Position numbers and translations under genes: made by a program. The notes below the pieces were generated by a model, which was not told the origin of the DNA, made no database searches, and saw nothing but the letters and a program-made list of their open reading frames with translations. Of a stretch of 64,000 nt of DNA, positions 1 to 12,934 are shown piece after piece. Origin of the DNA: Sternotherus odoratus (taxonomy: Eukaryota; Chordata; Testudines; Kinosternidae); NCBI GenBank assembly GCA_032164245.1, contig JAVMKO010000006.1:38156319-38220318 (forward strand), given 5' to 3'. Every line of letters begins with the position of its first letter. Positions within the stretch are counted from its first letter, which is position 1.

Positions 1-2735
1 GAAAGAATAGTATTGTCAAAGCTGTCAGGAACAAGGGGCAACAGAATGTAAATTAGAGTAAAACAAATATCAAAATTCCATCATCTTGCAAGGAAGCATC
101 CATGCCTTGCATCACCTCTCACATACATAGTATTAACAGACAAAACATACATAATACTAAGATTGTTACCTAATCAAATAGCAAATAAAGAGCAAATAAA
201 TTAATCATTTAGCATTAATTGTCCTTAACTCCACCCTCTACAACCAAGCAGAACACATATGGACTGTAATATCACACACACTACCCTGAAACCACTGCAC
301 CTAATGGGGCAAAAGTTAGGGAGAATATGTCAAGTTTATACATATATGTTAGCTTGTTTTATTGGTTGGTGTTAAACTTATTTTTTCATAAACATAAGAA
401 GGATTTAAGCCTTCACAATCCCCCCTTCATGGTGATTTTTAATTAAAAAAAACCCAAAAACATGTTTTTTCCAGTTTTCTTTGTTTTTTTAATTCACACC
501 ATAGAACTACAAGATGCAATGTGAATTGTGATTCACATCTCTCATATGCATACTTGACACTAAAGAGAAAAAAAACCCATAAATTTAAAAAAGTTTGAAT
601 TAAGTACAAGAGAATTTACAAATGATTGTTTAATAGTGGTTTTAAACTGTGTGATATTTACCTAGGAAAGAGAAGCAGCAATTATGGTCCATTACTTACC
701 TGTATGTCTGAAAACATTTAAAAAGTGTATTTTTAATCCGATAGACTGGAGTTGGTTTAGTTTACCAAGTCACTGGCTACCATTAAATAATGAATGATTA
801 TCTTTCATGCACCATGCAGCTGTCCTGGATGAAAACTAAGTTCTTCCAAGCCTTTGTGCTCAAAGTTATTACCCGTGCACAAAAGGAACCAATTTTCTAA
901 GCAAAAAAATTCATGCCCTGCTCCTTTGCAGGGCTGAGCACTTACAATTACCACTAACTATAATAGCAGTTGGAGATACTCAGCACATCTGATTAATTAC
1001 TGGATATATCTGTAAATTATCTTTGGTCAGAGACTTGTTATTTTCTACATGTCTTTAAAGCACAGTACTGTGGTGCTGAATAAAGTAAGATATTACAATA
1101 CATTTTAATAGATTTTTGTTACAGAAAACAAAACTGTTTTTAATAAATGGTAGAAAAGCATCTTAGATGCTTTTAATAAACAAACAAAAAAAACCACCCT
1201 CAAACTGATTTATGAAAGTAAGGCTCCTGCAAGTCTTATCCATGTGAGTAATACTTATTCACACAAGTAATCCCATGAGTGAAATTTACTGAATTAGGCC
1301 CCAGTTTGTGAAAATGTTGTTTCTGGACTTGGATGTGCTATTCTAAGTTTCAGTCTGGAATGAAGTTTTTACTGTTGAGTTCTTAAACCCAAAAGATAGG
1401 GGGTTAGAATGGAAACAATTTAGTAATGTGAATTATGCTGCTGCTAGAACTTCAACTCTGCTGGGGAATTTTTTTCAAGTTACTAAAAAGAGGAAACCAA
1501 GTCTGATGTCATTTTCTTACAAACAAACAAATCCCAGCAAGACTGCAAGTCTCTTTTTTTCCCCCTGAAGAATAACAGAAAAAATAAAACTGAGAGGCAG
1601 ACATTCCTTTGTAAGGATAAAGCTAATAAAGCATTTTATGTTGGAAGTAGACATGACACAATTTGAGTTTAAAGGTGCATTCAGCTTCGTCCTAATATTT
1701 TAAATTTGACAGCACTACATGTCAAAAGATGTTAACATTGTTTTGTGGTCCGACAAGTCACTCTGCAAGAATAATTTTTAAGCGGCTTTTCTTTTTGTTT
1801 CAGTTAAAATTAAAATCCATGCTGTCTAATCCTTGGAGTCAATCTGTAATTAAGGGGATTTGAAGAGAGACCATGCACTGCATTAATGATAAAATTTAAT
1901 ATCTGTTTTAATACTCCAACATACGAAAAAAACTAAGCAACACACAAAAACACAATCATCTCTCTATCGTGTATGAATACAGAGTATATGCACCATTTCT
2001 ATGTGTAGAAGCAATGCTATATTTGATGTGAGCTTTTTTGTTTCTAGATTGAGTATTTCAGGATTAAGTATCTACGCAGCTTAAAACTGCATCTGGTTGA
2101 AAGTTGGCACCCAGTTCTAGTTGGCTAGATAAACAGATTTTATTTTATCTAGTATAGAAAATTATTGTTGGATGTGTAACTGCCTCTCCTTGGAATTCCT
2201 AACAATCACACACTCAAGATTTCAGACACTTTCCCCCCACACTCCAACATCTAAGACAAGTATAGCTCAAAGGTGAGAAATTAGAGTAGACAAGCAATTT
2301 TATTTGGTATTTTGCTTTTTTTAATAGGTTAATAACTACTTTTATAAATTCTATTAAACATACTGGAAAACTTGTTTTTCATAATGTTTTTAGTTGTAAA
2401 TCCATATTCTCTACTATGTATCATAGAGCACTGTACCTCCCAGGATAGAGTTTGATATCTTAACTATTTAAAACTGCGGTAGGTTGACACCTAGTGTAGT
2501 ACTCAAAACTGTCCACTCAACTATATATCTTTAAGTGAAAACATGATTGCTATTAGACTGAAACTGATTTTAAGTAGTCATACTTTACATTTGTACAAAC
2601 TAGTGAGTAAAAGATCTAACTGAACAAAGTGCCATTTGCACTTACAGTGGTTCCTAATGACATTTTGTATGGAAAGGTTTGAAGTGATACAATATTTGTA
2701 GTTGAGAAATGGACAGCTCAGAAGTAAAGATGAAA
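1..2735. other. MIPOL1 downstream intron, unique AT-rich sequence
   Basis: No coding ORF, RNA gene or well-preserved repeat seen. There is a weak match near 1213-1300 to an old dispersed repeat (see findings) and several short poly-A/poly-T stretches. The sequence lies inside the MIPOL1 transcription unit if the gene continues leftward. Confidence 0.6.
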
Positions 2736-3068
2736 TGATATGGCATTGCCACCCTTAGTTCTGAGCTGCTGTTGGCGAGGCGCTGCCTTCAGAGTGGGGT
2801 GCTCGTCAACAGCTGCCACTCTCTGGCCACCCAACTCTGAAGGCAGCGCAGAAGTAAGGGTGGCAATACTATGACACTCCCTGAAATAACCTTGTGACCC
2901 CCCCCTGCAACTCCCTTTTGGGTCAGGACCTCCAATTTGAGAAACGCTGGTCTCCCCCATGAAATCTGTATAGTATAGGGTAAAAACACACAAAAGACCA
3001 GATTTCACGGAGGAGACCAGATTTCACAGTCCGTGAGGTGCTTTTCATGGCCGTGAATTTGGAGGGCC
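2736..3068. mobile_element. Degenerate hAT-type DNA transposon fragment with palindromic core
   Basis: A roughly 120-bp inverted pair lies at 2742-2868: GGCATTGCCACCCTTA at the left, and GAAGTAAGGGTGGCAAT at the right, with CTGCCTTCAGAG facing CTCTGAAGGCAG inside. It is followed by TTGAGAAACGCTGG, a hAT/Charlie-like terminal motif (reverse complement of CCAGCGTTTCTCAA). A second short block with two copies of AGACCAGATTTCAC follows. No clear target duplication was found. Confidence 0.45.
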
Positions 3069-3504
3069 GTATTCATGCCTTTGAATTGTGCCAGTGAACT
3101 CAATGGAACTATTCACATGCACAGTCACCCACTCACCTGAATGTTTACAAGATCAAGGCCTAAGTCACAGGACTACTACATTCATAAAATTACTCACTGG
3201 AGTTGTGCAAATAAATTTTTCAGTTTGCTGGCCCAAACCAAAAATATCAAAAACAAATCTTGTCTTGGATTGACCCACAACATTTTCCCCCCAGCTTTCT
3301 TAGTGACACAAAAAAATCAGAAAATAATTAATTTTAGGTCAAACAAAACAAGGAGTTTCAGCCAAAAAAATGTTTTCCGACAAAGTCACAAAGGCACTCT
3401 TTACAAAACTGGTGGAGGCGGTCAAGCCTCCCCACATTATATCCCATGGCTCCAGAATTACAGCAGTCACCTGGGATGTGGGAGATACAGAGACTTTGGA
3501 GTGA

Positions 3505-3712
3505 GAGAGTGAAAACTTAACAGCCTGGTGGTTATGGGACTCATACGGGATCCAGTCCTTGCTCCGATGAACACTTAATTATTCAAAGCGGTTCAGCTCA
3601 TCTAAAATGCAAGAGACCCAAGTTTAAGTCCTGCTCCAAATCAAGCAAGATAGGGAGTTGAACACAGGCGTCCCACATCCCAGGGGAGTGCGCTAACCAC
3701 AGAATTATATGG
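3505..3712. repeat. tRNA-derived SINE pair, inverted and degenerate
   Basis: Reading the minus strand from about 3703, GTGGTTAGCGCACTC resembles a pol III A box and TGTTCAACTCC a B box. On the plus strand, GCCTGGTGGTTATGGGACTC at 3521-3540 is an A-box-like head facing it. This layout resembles turtle tRNA-derived SINEs. It is diverged and has no obvious tail. Confidence 0.45.
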
Positions 3713-3839
3713 CAATGCTACTACCACTGCTCTTTGAATAGTGCCAAAGGCCCATTGTGAATTGAGCCCCACCCAATGTTTTTTTGACTGAAATGATTTG
3801 TCAAACTCAAATTATTTGTCTGAAAAATTTCACCCAGCT

Positions 3840-6800
3840 CAATTACCTGCATTCTTAAATGTATACTATTCTAAAGCTCACTGTTAGGAGCAAAGCCAGA
3901 GTCCAGCACCCAGACCTAGAATCCTGGTGGAGATGAAGGAGATGGCCCATTGGTAGAGGGGACAGGAATATTCCACTCCATGGAGGCCCCCTCTATGGGA
4001 TAAAACCAAAGGATCAACACAGAGGCAAATCCACTAGCCCTACTCCACCCGTCACCCAGTCCCACGCATCCTGTGTGCTACTGTGAAGGGAGCACCTATA
4101 AAACAGGACTCCATAGCTTTCAGGGTGTACATGTGCCCCATGTAGCATCCTCAAACTCTTACACCAAAGAACTGTACCCCTCCCACACACCCACAAAGGT
4201 AATTGGTGGGATTTAACCCTTATGATTAAGTGGGTGGGTTTCTCAGAAGTGCCTTGGTGATTTAGGAGCACAAGTCCCATTTTATCCAATTTTGTATAAT
4301 ACATGGGACAAACAAACAGACTGGGAATTAAACAGTTGAGGTAACTAGGGTCTCCAGAAGTTATTTCTGCAAATAAATAACAACTGAGACCCAAACTGCA
4401 AGTTCTGATCTAGCCCTTCTGACTTGATCTATGTATGCAAACCAAAAGGAGCTTCCCCACTCACAACAGCAGAACAGATAAGATCTTCAGATTAGTGGAG
4501 AACGAGAGATGGGTAACAGCAGATATACAGTATCTTGTGGCTTCTGAGGCAAGACTGATCTGCAGCCTTGAGACTGCATTAGGGCCGCATGCTTTAGCGT
4601 AATTGCTGCCACCTCCCCCTCTTCTATTCAAACTCACTCATTATTGGTTCTTAAACCACAATAAAAAGCCTGTCCAATGGTGCATAAGACAGAAAAACCG
4701 GGCAGATTTTCAGATACAGGGGCCCCAGAAGCCATTTTAGCAAATGTGTAAGACTCAGAAATATTTAGATTGATACCCCACCCCCATGTCTCCTCAGTGT
4801 CTACCTCAGACCTAAAGTGGATTCTATTAACTCTGAGAGCCTTTTCAGATAAGGAGGTCATGGGTGGGTCAGAGCAAGACCTTTGCTATTTAACGCTCCT
4901 TTTGGGTGAGGGCTTAGGTTACTACTACCTTTTATACATTTTATTGTAGGACAAATAACCAATGTGTCATCATGCACTCAGGCTTCAGATGTTGTTTACA
5001 GTTACTGCTCAAATAAAAGTTGTTTTCCCCCTGTGCATCCTGTAAGCTGACGATGTAAAGTAGGCCATGAGAAAGGTGCATGTACATGGAAATTGAGATC
5101 CATTGCACTGTCAGGGGTGGATGGAAACAACACTTACATACAAAATTAAGTTTTATGAAACAGACAAAGTAATACTTAATAGCAACATATAATTTGCCAT
5201 AGCCATTCACATAGATCTGCTACTTTGCCTCCTGGAGAAGCCTCAGAGAAAGGGAAAAGAGACTTAGCTAAACATTTTTATTTGTTTGTTTGTGATGGAG
5301 CTATTCAATTGAAAAAAGGAAGTAAAACCAACACATTACAGCAACAGAAAAAAAAGGAACAGTAAGGAAAAATGTTCTATAAAGTTTTAGCACAAGGCAT
5401 GACTCAAAGCCAGATGGCCACAGCCACCTGCTCCCACCTGGCAATCATAGCTCATATAAAGGGGAAAATCCCCAAAGCAATTACAGTTATCCAAGTTCCA
5501 GTATAAGGAAATTACTTCAGGATCAGATCATGAAAGAGCAGAAATAAAACACAATCAATGCCAAAAGAGTCCAGAGTTCAACAATATTGAAAAGCTTCAG
5601 TGTACCTATAATATTCAGAGTGAAGAACTGCAAGCAGTTGCATAACACGTTGCACTCAATATTTTACTAATCCTACAAGATGGGATTCTACTCTCTTGAC
5701 TAAGATATGGTGGGGGTAGTTGATTCATGCTCTTCAGTCTTCTCTCTTCCATGCTGCCTCAAACCCATATCAAGCCAGGCCCCCTATGCCAGGACATTTA
5801 AATCCCCAATTGTGGGTGTGGGTGACAAATATCTCAAGCAGTCAATGATGCGTGTGTTTGTGTATGTGTGGTGATAAGTATCACTAGCAGTCAACGATGC
5901 ACCAAATAAAAAATGTCTGACAGCCACAGCATCATCTGGGCCAAAAGTGACATTACAGTTGTTTCATTGCTGCAATCACCAATTTACCACTGCTTTTAAA
6001 GTTAAGTCCTCAGCCTTCAGAATGATCAGATTTTATCAAATACTGGCACCAGACTCATCGAATTGGCTTTGGTTGAAGGTTCACACCATGCTTAGGAATA
6101 AAAACAAAAAACTCCAAAGAACAAAAATAGAGGAAAGTTTTCAGAACACCTAAGTGGCTTAGGAGTGTGAAGACACTTTAGTACTTTTAAATATTATACC
6201 CAGATAAAACTTTAAAATCTGATATTGGGAAAATTTCTTGTACTCCTTCCCAGATAAAGCAAGTCTGCCTTAGTTAGTCTGAGTCCAACTGTACAGCCTT
6301 CTGACTGACAGGAACAAGTTAATTGATACATTTTAGACTCCTCTAAAGACCACACAGAGAAGTTACTATTTCATGCTTAATGATGAGATAGTTTTAAGGT
6401 CCAGTATCTTATAATCTACCAGTGCTGAAAACGTGTCTTACACCACTGAAAAAGGTGTGAGTAGGGAAGAGACTCAGGTATAAAGAACCTATTTCTAACC
6501 CTGCATTCCCTTCACTAGCAGGAAGGGAAGAAACATTTTTGAGGTAGGTTTTGGTTTGTATTGCACTGCAGCTCATTGAAAACTGCTTGGAGGCTTGGAA
6601 TATCCAAAATATATCCCACTGATGGTGGATTATTGGACAGAGTGAAGTGAGATGGTCAAATGTGTATGCTAAATTAGTTAGCGTGTAGATAACAGACAAA
6701 CAAATGTTGTTCCAAACATATGTATATGACAATGAATTGAGACAGAAGGCACTGGCTGAGAGTCTCAGGAGTGGAACTGACCAGATAGCAGGGCTAAGGA

Positions 6801-7640
6801 AACTGGAGAGCAGGTGAATGGTATCTGATGTGTTAAAAACTTTACATTGCTGGCAGAGGAAGCTCTAACTGATGCTCAGACTTTCTCCACTTGGTGATCC
6901 ACACAGACAGAGAATTCCCTGAAGCTGTGTGGTTATCTGTGATATTTTCTGCCCCACTGTGTATGATGATGCATGGCTGTTTGCCAAAAGTCTATGACAT
7001 ATCTTTAATGGGTATTATAGGACAGTAGAAGAAAACGCAGTCAGTTCACGTTGGACTTGAATGTGAACACAGTTTGTTACGCCAGTAATTGAAGATTGCA
7101 GTTTTAAAGTTCCCCTAGTGCATAATACAGCTGCTTACACAGAGTCCAACTCTGCAACCCTCAGTCATGTTGACTAGTGCTCAGTGCCATTTAACTCAGT
7201 AAGACTGTTCATGTAAACACTATTCAAGTTGAGTGAGGGTTGCAGAATTGGGACTAGATGTAGTGACATTCTACACAGACAAAGAGCACACGTCAATACA
7301 ACTTAGTCTACTAGCAAACAAACTTTATATTTAGTCACAATTAAGGTTCTGGCAGGACACACCTCATCCACCCAAAACCTTAAACATGGAAATAAAAAGT
7401 TAAGGGAAACGGTGAATGTATACCTTTCCACCTTTGTATTCCTACAACATTGTCAATAACACACTCCCATGCTCTATGAGGCTTTAACTTCCATCTGCAG
7501 TAGATACCCGAAAGCAATATGCATTCCTGCTTCAGTAAACTTACACTATAATGCAAAAACTTAACAGCGAACTCATATGCTTTTACATTAATTACATCAA
7601 CAGATCAGCACATCTGACTGTCACACATTCCATGCATTTG
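3840..7640. other. Intronic sequence, no gene recognised
   Basis: AT-rich intron. Short ORFs here have no family resemblance or coding-like composition. An old dispersed-repeat match lies near 7160-7250. No transposon ends or RNA genes were recognised. Confidence 0.5.
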
Positions 7641-7654
7641 TGAAGTTATTTTAC

Positions 7655-7847
7655 CTTAAAACTGTTGAGATCACTGTTAGACTTGCACTCAAATGGTAAA
7701 GTCTTAAACTGGGGTACACAGTACTTTGGGGTATCTGTTTGAGATGGAAGTGAAAGCCTGGACAGCTCCCCTGAGTCAGGGAGAAGAGAAGCTGCACCTG
7801 TTTGGGAATCAGAGGGAGAAACTGAAGCTGCTGCTATGTCAATCCTG
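7655..7847 (-). other. Exon-like open frame of unknown identity
   Basis: On the minus strand an open frame with Ser/Pro/Leu-rich composition (contains LLPDSGELSRLSLPSQTD) ends at AAG followed by GTAAAATAAC, a plausible donor, and begins near a CTTCAGCAG acceptor-like site with a weak pyrimidine tract. The acceptor phase (2) does not match the phase-0 donor of the MIPOL1 exon at 17590-17697, so it is not a simple extra exon of that chain. It may be chance or an old transposon-derived exon. Confidence 0.2.
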
Positions 7848-8154
7848 CTGAAGATCATGAGAGGTTGTAACATGTCTCAATGAATTCTGTGTTTATGACA
7901 TTCCATCCCCATTGAAAAGTGCCTCAACGTAAGTACAGCAAGAGCAATCCTCTATGACGGGCAATGACAACCTAACTTTTCACAGAGGAAACTTCAATGA
8001 AAATGTCCATGTAATCACTCACTTCCCAAAACACTCTGTCACCTCTCATAGACTTCTGCAAATTGGAGACAACCAGCTGCACCTGCAGGGTGCGTATTCC
8101 TGCATTGTACCAGCAGATCTGCCTATTGCCCTCCCACTTCCATGGCAATAGGAA

Positions 8155-8325
8155 GCATACATCTCAACTTCCAACACAAACAGAATGTTGGGAATCATTA
8201 ATAAAGGGATAGAGAATGAGACAGAAAATATCATATTGCCTCTGTATAAATCCCTGGTATGCCCACATCTTGAATACAGTGTGTAGATGTGGTCACCCCA
8301 TCTCAAAAAAGAATTGGATCAGATC
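8155..8325 (+). mobile_element. CR1-family LINE fragment (reverse transcriptase C-terminal part)
   Basis: The plus-strand translation in one frame contains a recognisable late-RT stretch (NRxxG-less variant of MLGIINKGIENETEN, then LYKSLVCPHLEYSV and WSPHLKK) with an in-frame stop. This corresponds to the C-terminal portion of CR1 ORF2. It is 5'-truncated, as is usual for CR1. Confidence 0.75.
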
Positions 8326-8820
8326 CATAGCTTTCACCCTTACTATTTGAGGTGAGGCGTAATTGTCAGCCCTTTTGTAGAACAGCTACTTAAGGAAGGT
8401 TTGACGCAACTTCTCAGTGGGTTACACAACTATTTACCTGTCAGCAGGAGAATATTGGTGATTGGAAACCCTGGATTTGATCTCTGACTCTGGGAGAGCA
8501 TTGTAGTTTATTGTAGTCAGAGCCAGAATAATCAAAACGGACTAGATATTCAATATGAGGTTTGTCATGGAACAGACCTGAAATGTGGGCCTGCAGCAGC
8601 CTTACATGAGCTTTCTGATCACTTATTTTTAAAAAGTGGGTAAGGGATTGTTCAGCAGCTCTTCCGTAATTATCTTCTATTTTAGGATTATTGGCTATAG
8701 TCAATTGCGTGGGAATTTAAACAGCAGTTACGAGACCAGAATATCAAATCTCACTTTTCCTTCTTCCCTTCAGGGAACTTTCACCTGGCCTACAGGCATC
8801 AGAATCAGACCCATTCATTC

Positions 8821-8846
8821 TCTCTCTCTCTCTCACACACACACAC
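8821..8846. repeat. Microsatellite (TC)n(AC)n
   Basis: Seven TC units run directly into six AC units. Confidence 0.9.
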
Positions 8847-8849
8847 TTT

Positions 8850-10737
8850 GCTGATATCACTTCAGTTGCTTTGCAGTAACAACCCAGTTTCAGACACTTT
8901 AAAAGTGAAACTTTGCTGTCCATGTGTGTCCACAGTGTCAACTGCAGTCATTTTTTTAAAAAGGCAGAAGCAGGCAATACAATCTCTCTCTTCAGAAACA
9001 AGCAGCATATTCCATATTGTATATTATCTAACATTACGATAATTCCATCAGCCAGCAGTCAGCATATTAAAGTTTATGTCATAGTTGATCCTTCAGATTC
9101 ATTATAAAGTCAAGGGTTATGTGCTTCACATGATTGGCTGAATGCTCAGCTGTGATGCTTTTGTGATTGGCATAACTGAGGGTGATTGGCACACCTTTCC
9201 ACTCCAAAAATCTTGGGATGTTGGGGGCCAAAATGGCCTCTGACACAACTTAGGGAAGCCTAATGGGTGCTCTAAATTGCACCACCTGGAGTGGGCCTCC
9301 TGTCACTTCCACATACCACATGCAGAGAGAAGGAAACAGGAGGTGTTGAACCAGGCAGTGTAAGATTTACCTACTCAAGGGGAATCCTTGACTGTTCCTT
9401 TAGGGCAGCTTTCTGGCTTTCCTGTGCAGCAAGACCAGGAGCTCAGGATCTGACCTGAATGTATTAAGTTCTTAATAAAATCATGAAAGTGTATAAGATG
9501 AATTCTACATAAAATTACAACTGGAGAGATGGCCAAGCAATAAAATACAATAAAACAATCACAGCCAAATATTAGCATTCTAACAGCTTTGAAGGAGATG
9601 TATAACCTTTAGAATGTCTACTGACATCATACTTGGCTGGAATAAACTCATTAAGTCATTAAAGGTCACCTGATTTGTGTATCATTGTGAAACAGTCTCC
9701 CTTTCCCCATTTTAAGGGTTCAGCTTAAAACTAAATTAGTGTGTCTCTTTGGTGTTTAAAGCAGATTAATAGCAGCTTTACAAAGTGCCACCTAATTAAA
9801 ATTTGCAACATAAATCATTGGCCTTTGAAAAAAAATCACCTCTCCAAACTTCGCATTCAAATCCAGTTAAATATGTTCCATGAGCTTTCACATGAAGCTT
9901 ATGATTTTACAAGATGTCTTCTCTATTTTTTTCTTTAGCAGCGCAGAGGATATTCACATAAAAATACAGTAATGTTATGATGATGGTGACTGAGACATGG
10001 CAGAAACATTTCCTTTTCTTTTTTTCAACATATTCTCCACAGCTACCAACTACAAATCAACAACAGCAAAATAACTCAAGGTGGTATTCTAATACTGATG
10101 AAGAAAACTGATTCCTGAACACTGCACAGTTTAATTGAGTCAAGTATTTCAGTGCAATATGGGAACACATTTATCAGAATCAGTAGAGACCAAATGTTAA
10201 TTACAAAGGCCAACCACAAATGAATAATCTTATATATAGACCCTGACATATTAGCCCCGTAAAGCACTTTGCAGATCTTATTTTATGAAAATGTACTAAG
10301 GGTCTATATACATTTGTGCTCTTAGGAAGCAATGATTCCTAAAAGATTTAGATAGAATTCAATCTGGAATATTGTAAGAGATTTTTTTTTAAATGGTTTC
10401 AGATAAAGGAGGATTATATTACTTTAAAATGAAAATACTGATCAAATTCTCCTCACAGTGACATCAGCACAACTCTGGGTGTCACAATGAGAAGGATTTG
10501 GGACCGACATTTTCATTCAAATTAGTGTAATCCTCTAGTATGTCGGTGGGGGGGATGTAAAACAAAATTCAGAGCACAAATTTGGTATCAGGGGGATTGG
10601 ATCACTATCACCATGAGGAGCATTTGGCCCATTACACTAATTAGTCACATAAATCTTAAACCCCATAAACTAATCTGCATGAGAGAGATTGGTTTAAACC
10701 AACTATTTTACCAAAAGGGTGAAGATATGATGTACTA
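8850..10737. other. Intronic sequence, no gene recognised
   Basis: No coding exon seen. Three GATTGGC motifs lie close together at about 9130-9190 (see findings). The rest is AT-rich unique sequence. Confidence 0.5.
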
Positions 10738-11045
10738 CAGGGGTAGGCAACCTATGGCATGCGTGCCGAAGGCAGCACACAAGCTGATTTTGAGTGGCAT
10801 TCACACTGCCCAGATCCTGGTCACCGGTCTGGGGGATTCTGCATTTTAATTTAATTTTAAATGAAGCTTAAACATTTTAAAAACATTATTTACTTTACAT
10901 ACAACAATAGTTTAGTTATATGTTATAGATTTATAGAAAGAGACCTTCTAAAAACATTAAAATGTATTACTGGCATGAGAATCCTTAAATTAGAGTGAAT
11001 TAATGAAGACTTGGCACACCACTTCTGAAAAGTTGCCAACCCCTG
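10738..11045 (+). mobile_element. Non-autonomous hAT element, copy 1
   Basis: Terminal inverted repeats CAGGGGTAGGCAAC and GTTGCCAACCCCTG, about 308 bp long, flanked by an 8-bp target duplication with one mismatch (ATGTACTA at 10730-10737, ATGTACTG at 11046-11053). An 8-bp duplication and CAG...CTG ends are diagnostic of hAT. No transposase is encoded. The same family recurs at 19024-19314. Confidence 0.9.
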
Positions 11046-11053
11046 ATGTACTG

Positions 11054-12930
11054 TATGGTAAACTAATGTGAATGACTGATATGGAACTAGAGGAAAGCTG
11101 CATACATGTAAAAGCATCACACTTCTTACATGAGGCATGATCCTCAAGTTTGACACAGGACCTAAGGGCTCACAAGGGTGGTTTTACTTCACCTTTGTGT
11201 CCCCCTGATCTGGGAGCTGGCTAGGGCGTGGTTCACCCTAGCACAATTTACAGCAGCCTTCTGCCCAATTCAATTCCTTTACTATAATCCTAGGAAGTGT
11301 TGAAAGTCCTCAAAACCCACTTGAACATGTGAGAGTAATTAGCACCTTACTGAAGGTGGCCTGTGCCCCAAACCTCTTACAGAAACAACCATTTCACAAG
11401 AGACCCACATTACAAAGCTTATTCAGCAGCTATCAGTGAAGGAGAATACATTCATTTTAAATTATGTACTTCTGTCTCATTTATGAAGTTAGTCATTACA
11501 TGACATTTCATATTACTTCTTCCTTTTTTTTTTTTAAGACAGAGAATTGTGAGGCATGGGAGATGTTTCTGGGAAGCATTAAAGCACTCTGCAATTCCCT
11601 GTCTTCCCTGCTTTGCAATTTGCAAAGATAGTGTGAAAGGTTCTTTAGCTCATCCATAAGAAGAAAAAACCCCATTAATCCTTTATACTGTATATTCACT
11701 TTCTTAATCCCCCACTTCTTTACTTTAGCAATAACACACCAGAGGCCCTGCAGCCCTTCTCCGAGACTAACTCAGCACCTTTATATGAACTATTACCATT
11801 AATTACCATTCATTTGTAAGGAAAATCATATGCTCCAATAACATAGACACTGAGGACATGAGAAACTTTACTTCCATAAATGAGTGGGTGGGGTCATTCA
11901 TTTGAAGAGTTACTTATGTGAGTGTCTGCAGGATCGGGGTCTTACTGTTATTTTGCAGGTTTTTTTCTGTTCATCTTATGAAGGAAAGAGTTGCTCAATT
12001 ACAAAACAAGTATTTGCTTATACAAAGGTAGAGTGAGGGTAGCTGCCACACAACACTGCTTCCTGCTTCCTATTCCCTGGCATTCCAAATCAGAGCACCT
12101 TCCAAGAGGCTAAGAGATGCTTTCCTTATCTCTTTCCCCTTATCCTCCTCTCCTTCAGTCAGCCCCTGCATACTGTTGGTGCTCCATGCAGAGATTGCAG
12201 CAACCCTGTACATTGCTCTGGAAATAAAGTTGAATGATTATTTATGAAGTTTGGCAGCTTGTTTTAGGCATCAGCCACTAAATCTCAACAATCAATCCCG
12301 TATTGTATGTCTAATGGGGACATTGCTCATGGATTTTTCCCTTTCTTTGAATTACAAAGTGTAAGGAAGCTGATATTTTAAAAACAGGCTATTATTTGAG
12401 GAGCTGTATCTCAGAAACCCTGTGAGCAAATTACCTCAACTTTGTATCACAAAGTCTACCTCAGGCCCTAAATCGTCATAGCAATTTTCAACCCAATCTG
12501 ACTATGCACATGGTAAAATGTAAGTAGAAAAATTCATTACAAAAGTTCAATAAGTAACCTTAACTCTAATCCTATATTCCTGCTCTCCTCCATCCTTTCT
12601 ATACTTAAGGGGGTAAATATATTTCTGTTGTAAACCTGATTTGACCCCTCCTTTATTTTTTAAAGGAAAATCCAAAAGGCATGAAAAGTCTTGTTGGGTT
12701 TTTTTCTTACCATAATATATTATTTTGGAAACTTTGAGGTGAATTGGACGAGAAGAGTTAAATTTATGGGAGTTAGAAAAAATATGAAAATTTCACCTTT
12801 TTTTTTTGTTAGCAATTGGTACAGAGTGGACAGAGTAAAGGTGGACATCAGCCTTGTTTCTGCAGTGTGAGGTCTTACAGCCTTATTTGGAGGATGGATT
12901 AAGTATATACGTTATGGTTCATATATGAGG
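11054..12930. other. Intronic sequence, no gene recognised
   Basis: Ordinary AT-rich intron. No exon, RNA gene or well-bounded repeat was recognised. Confidence 0.5.
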
Positions 12931-12934
12931 TACG

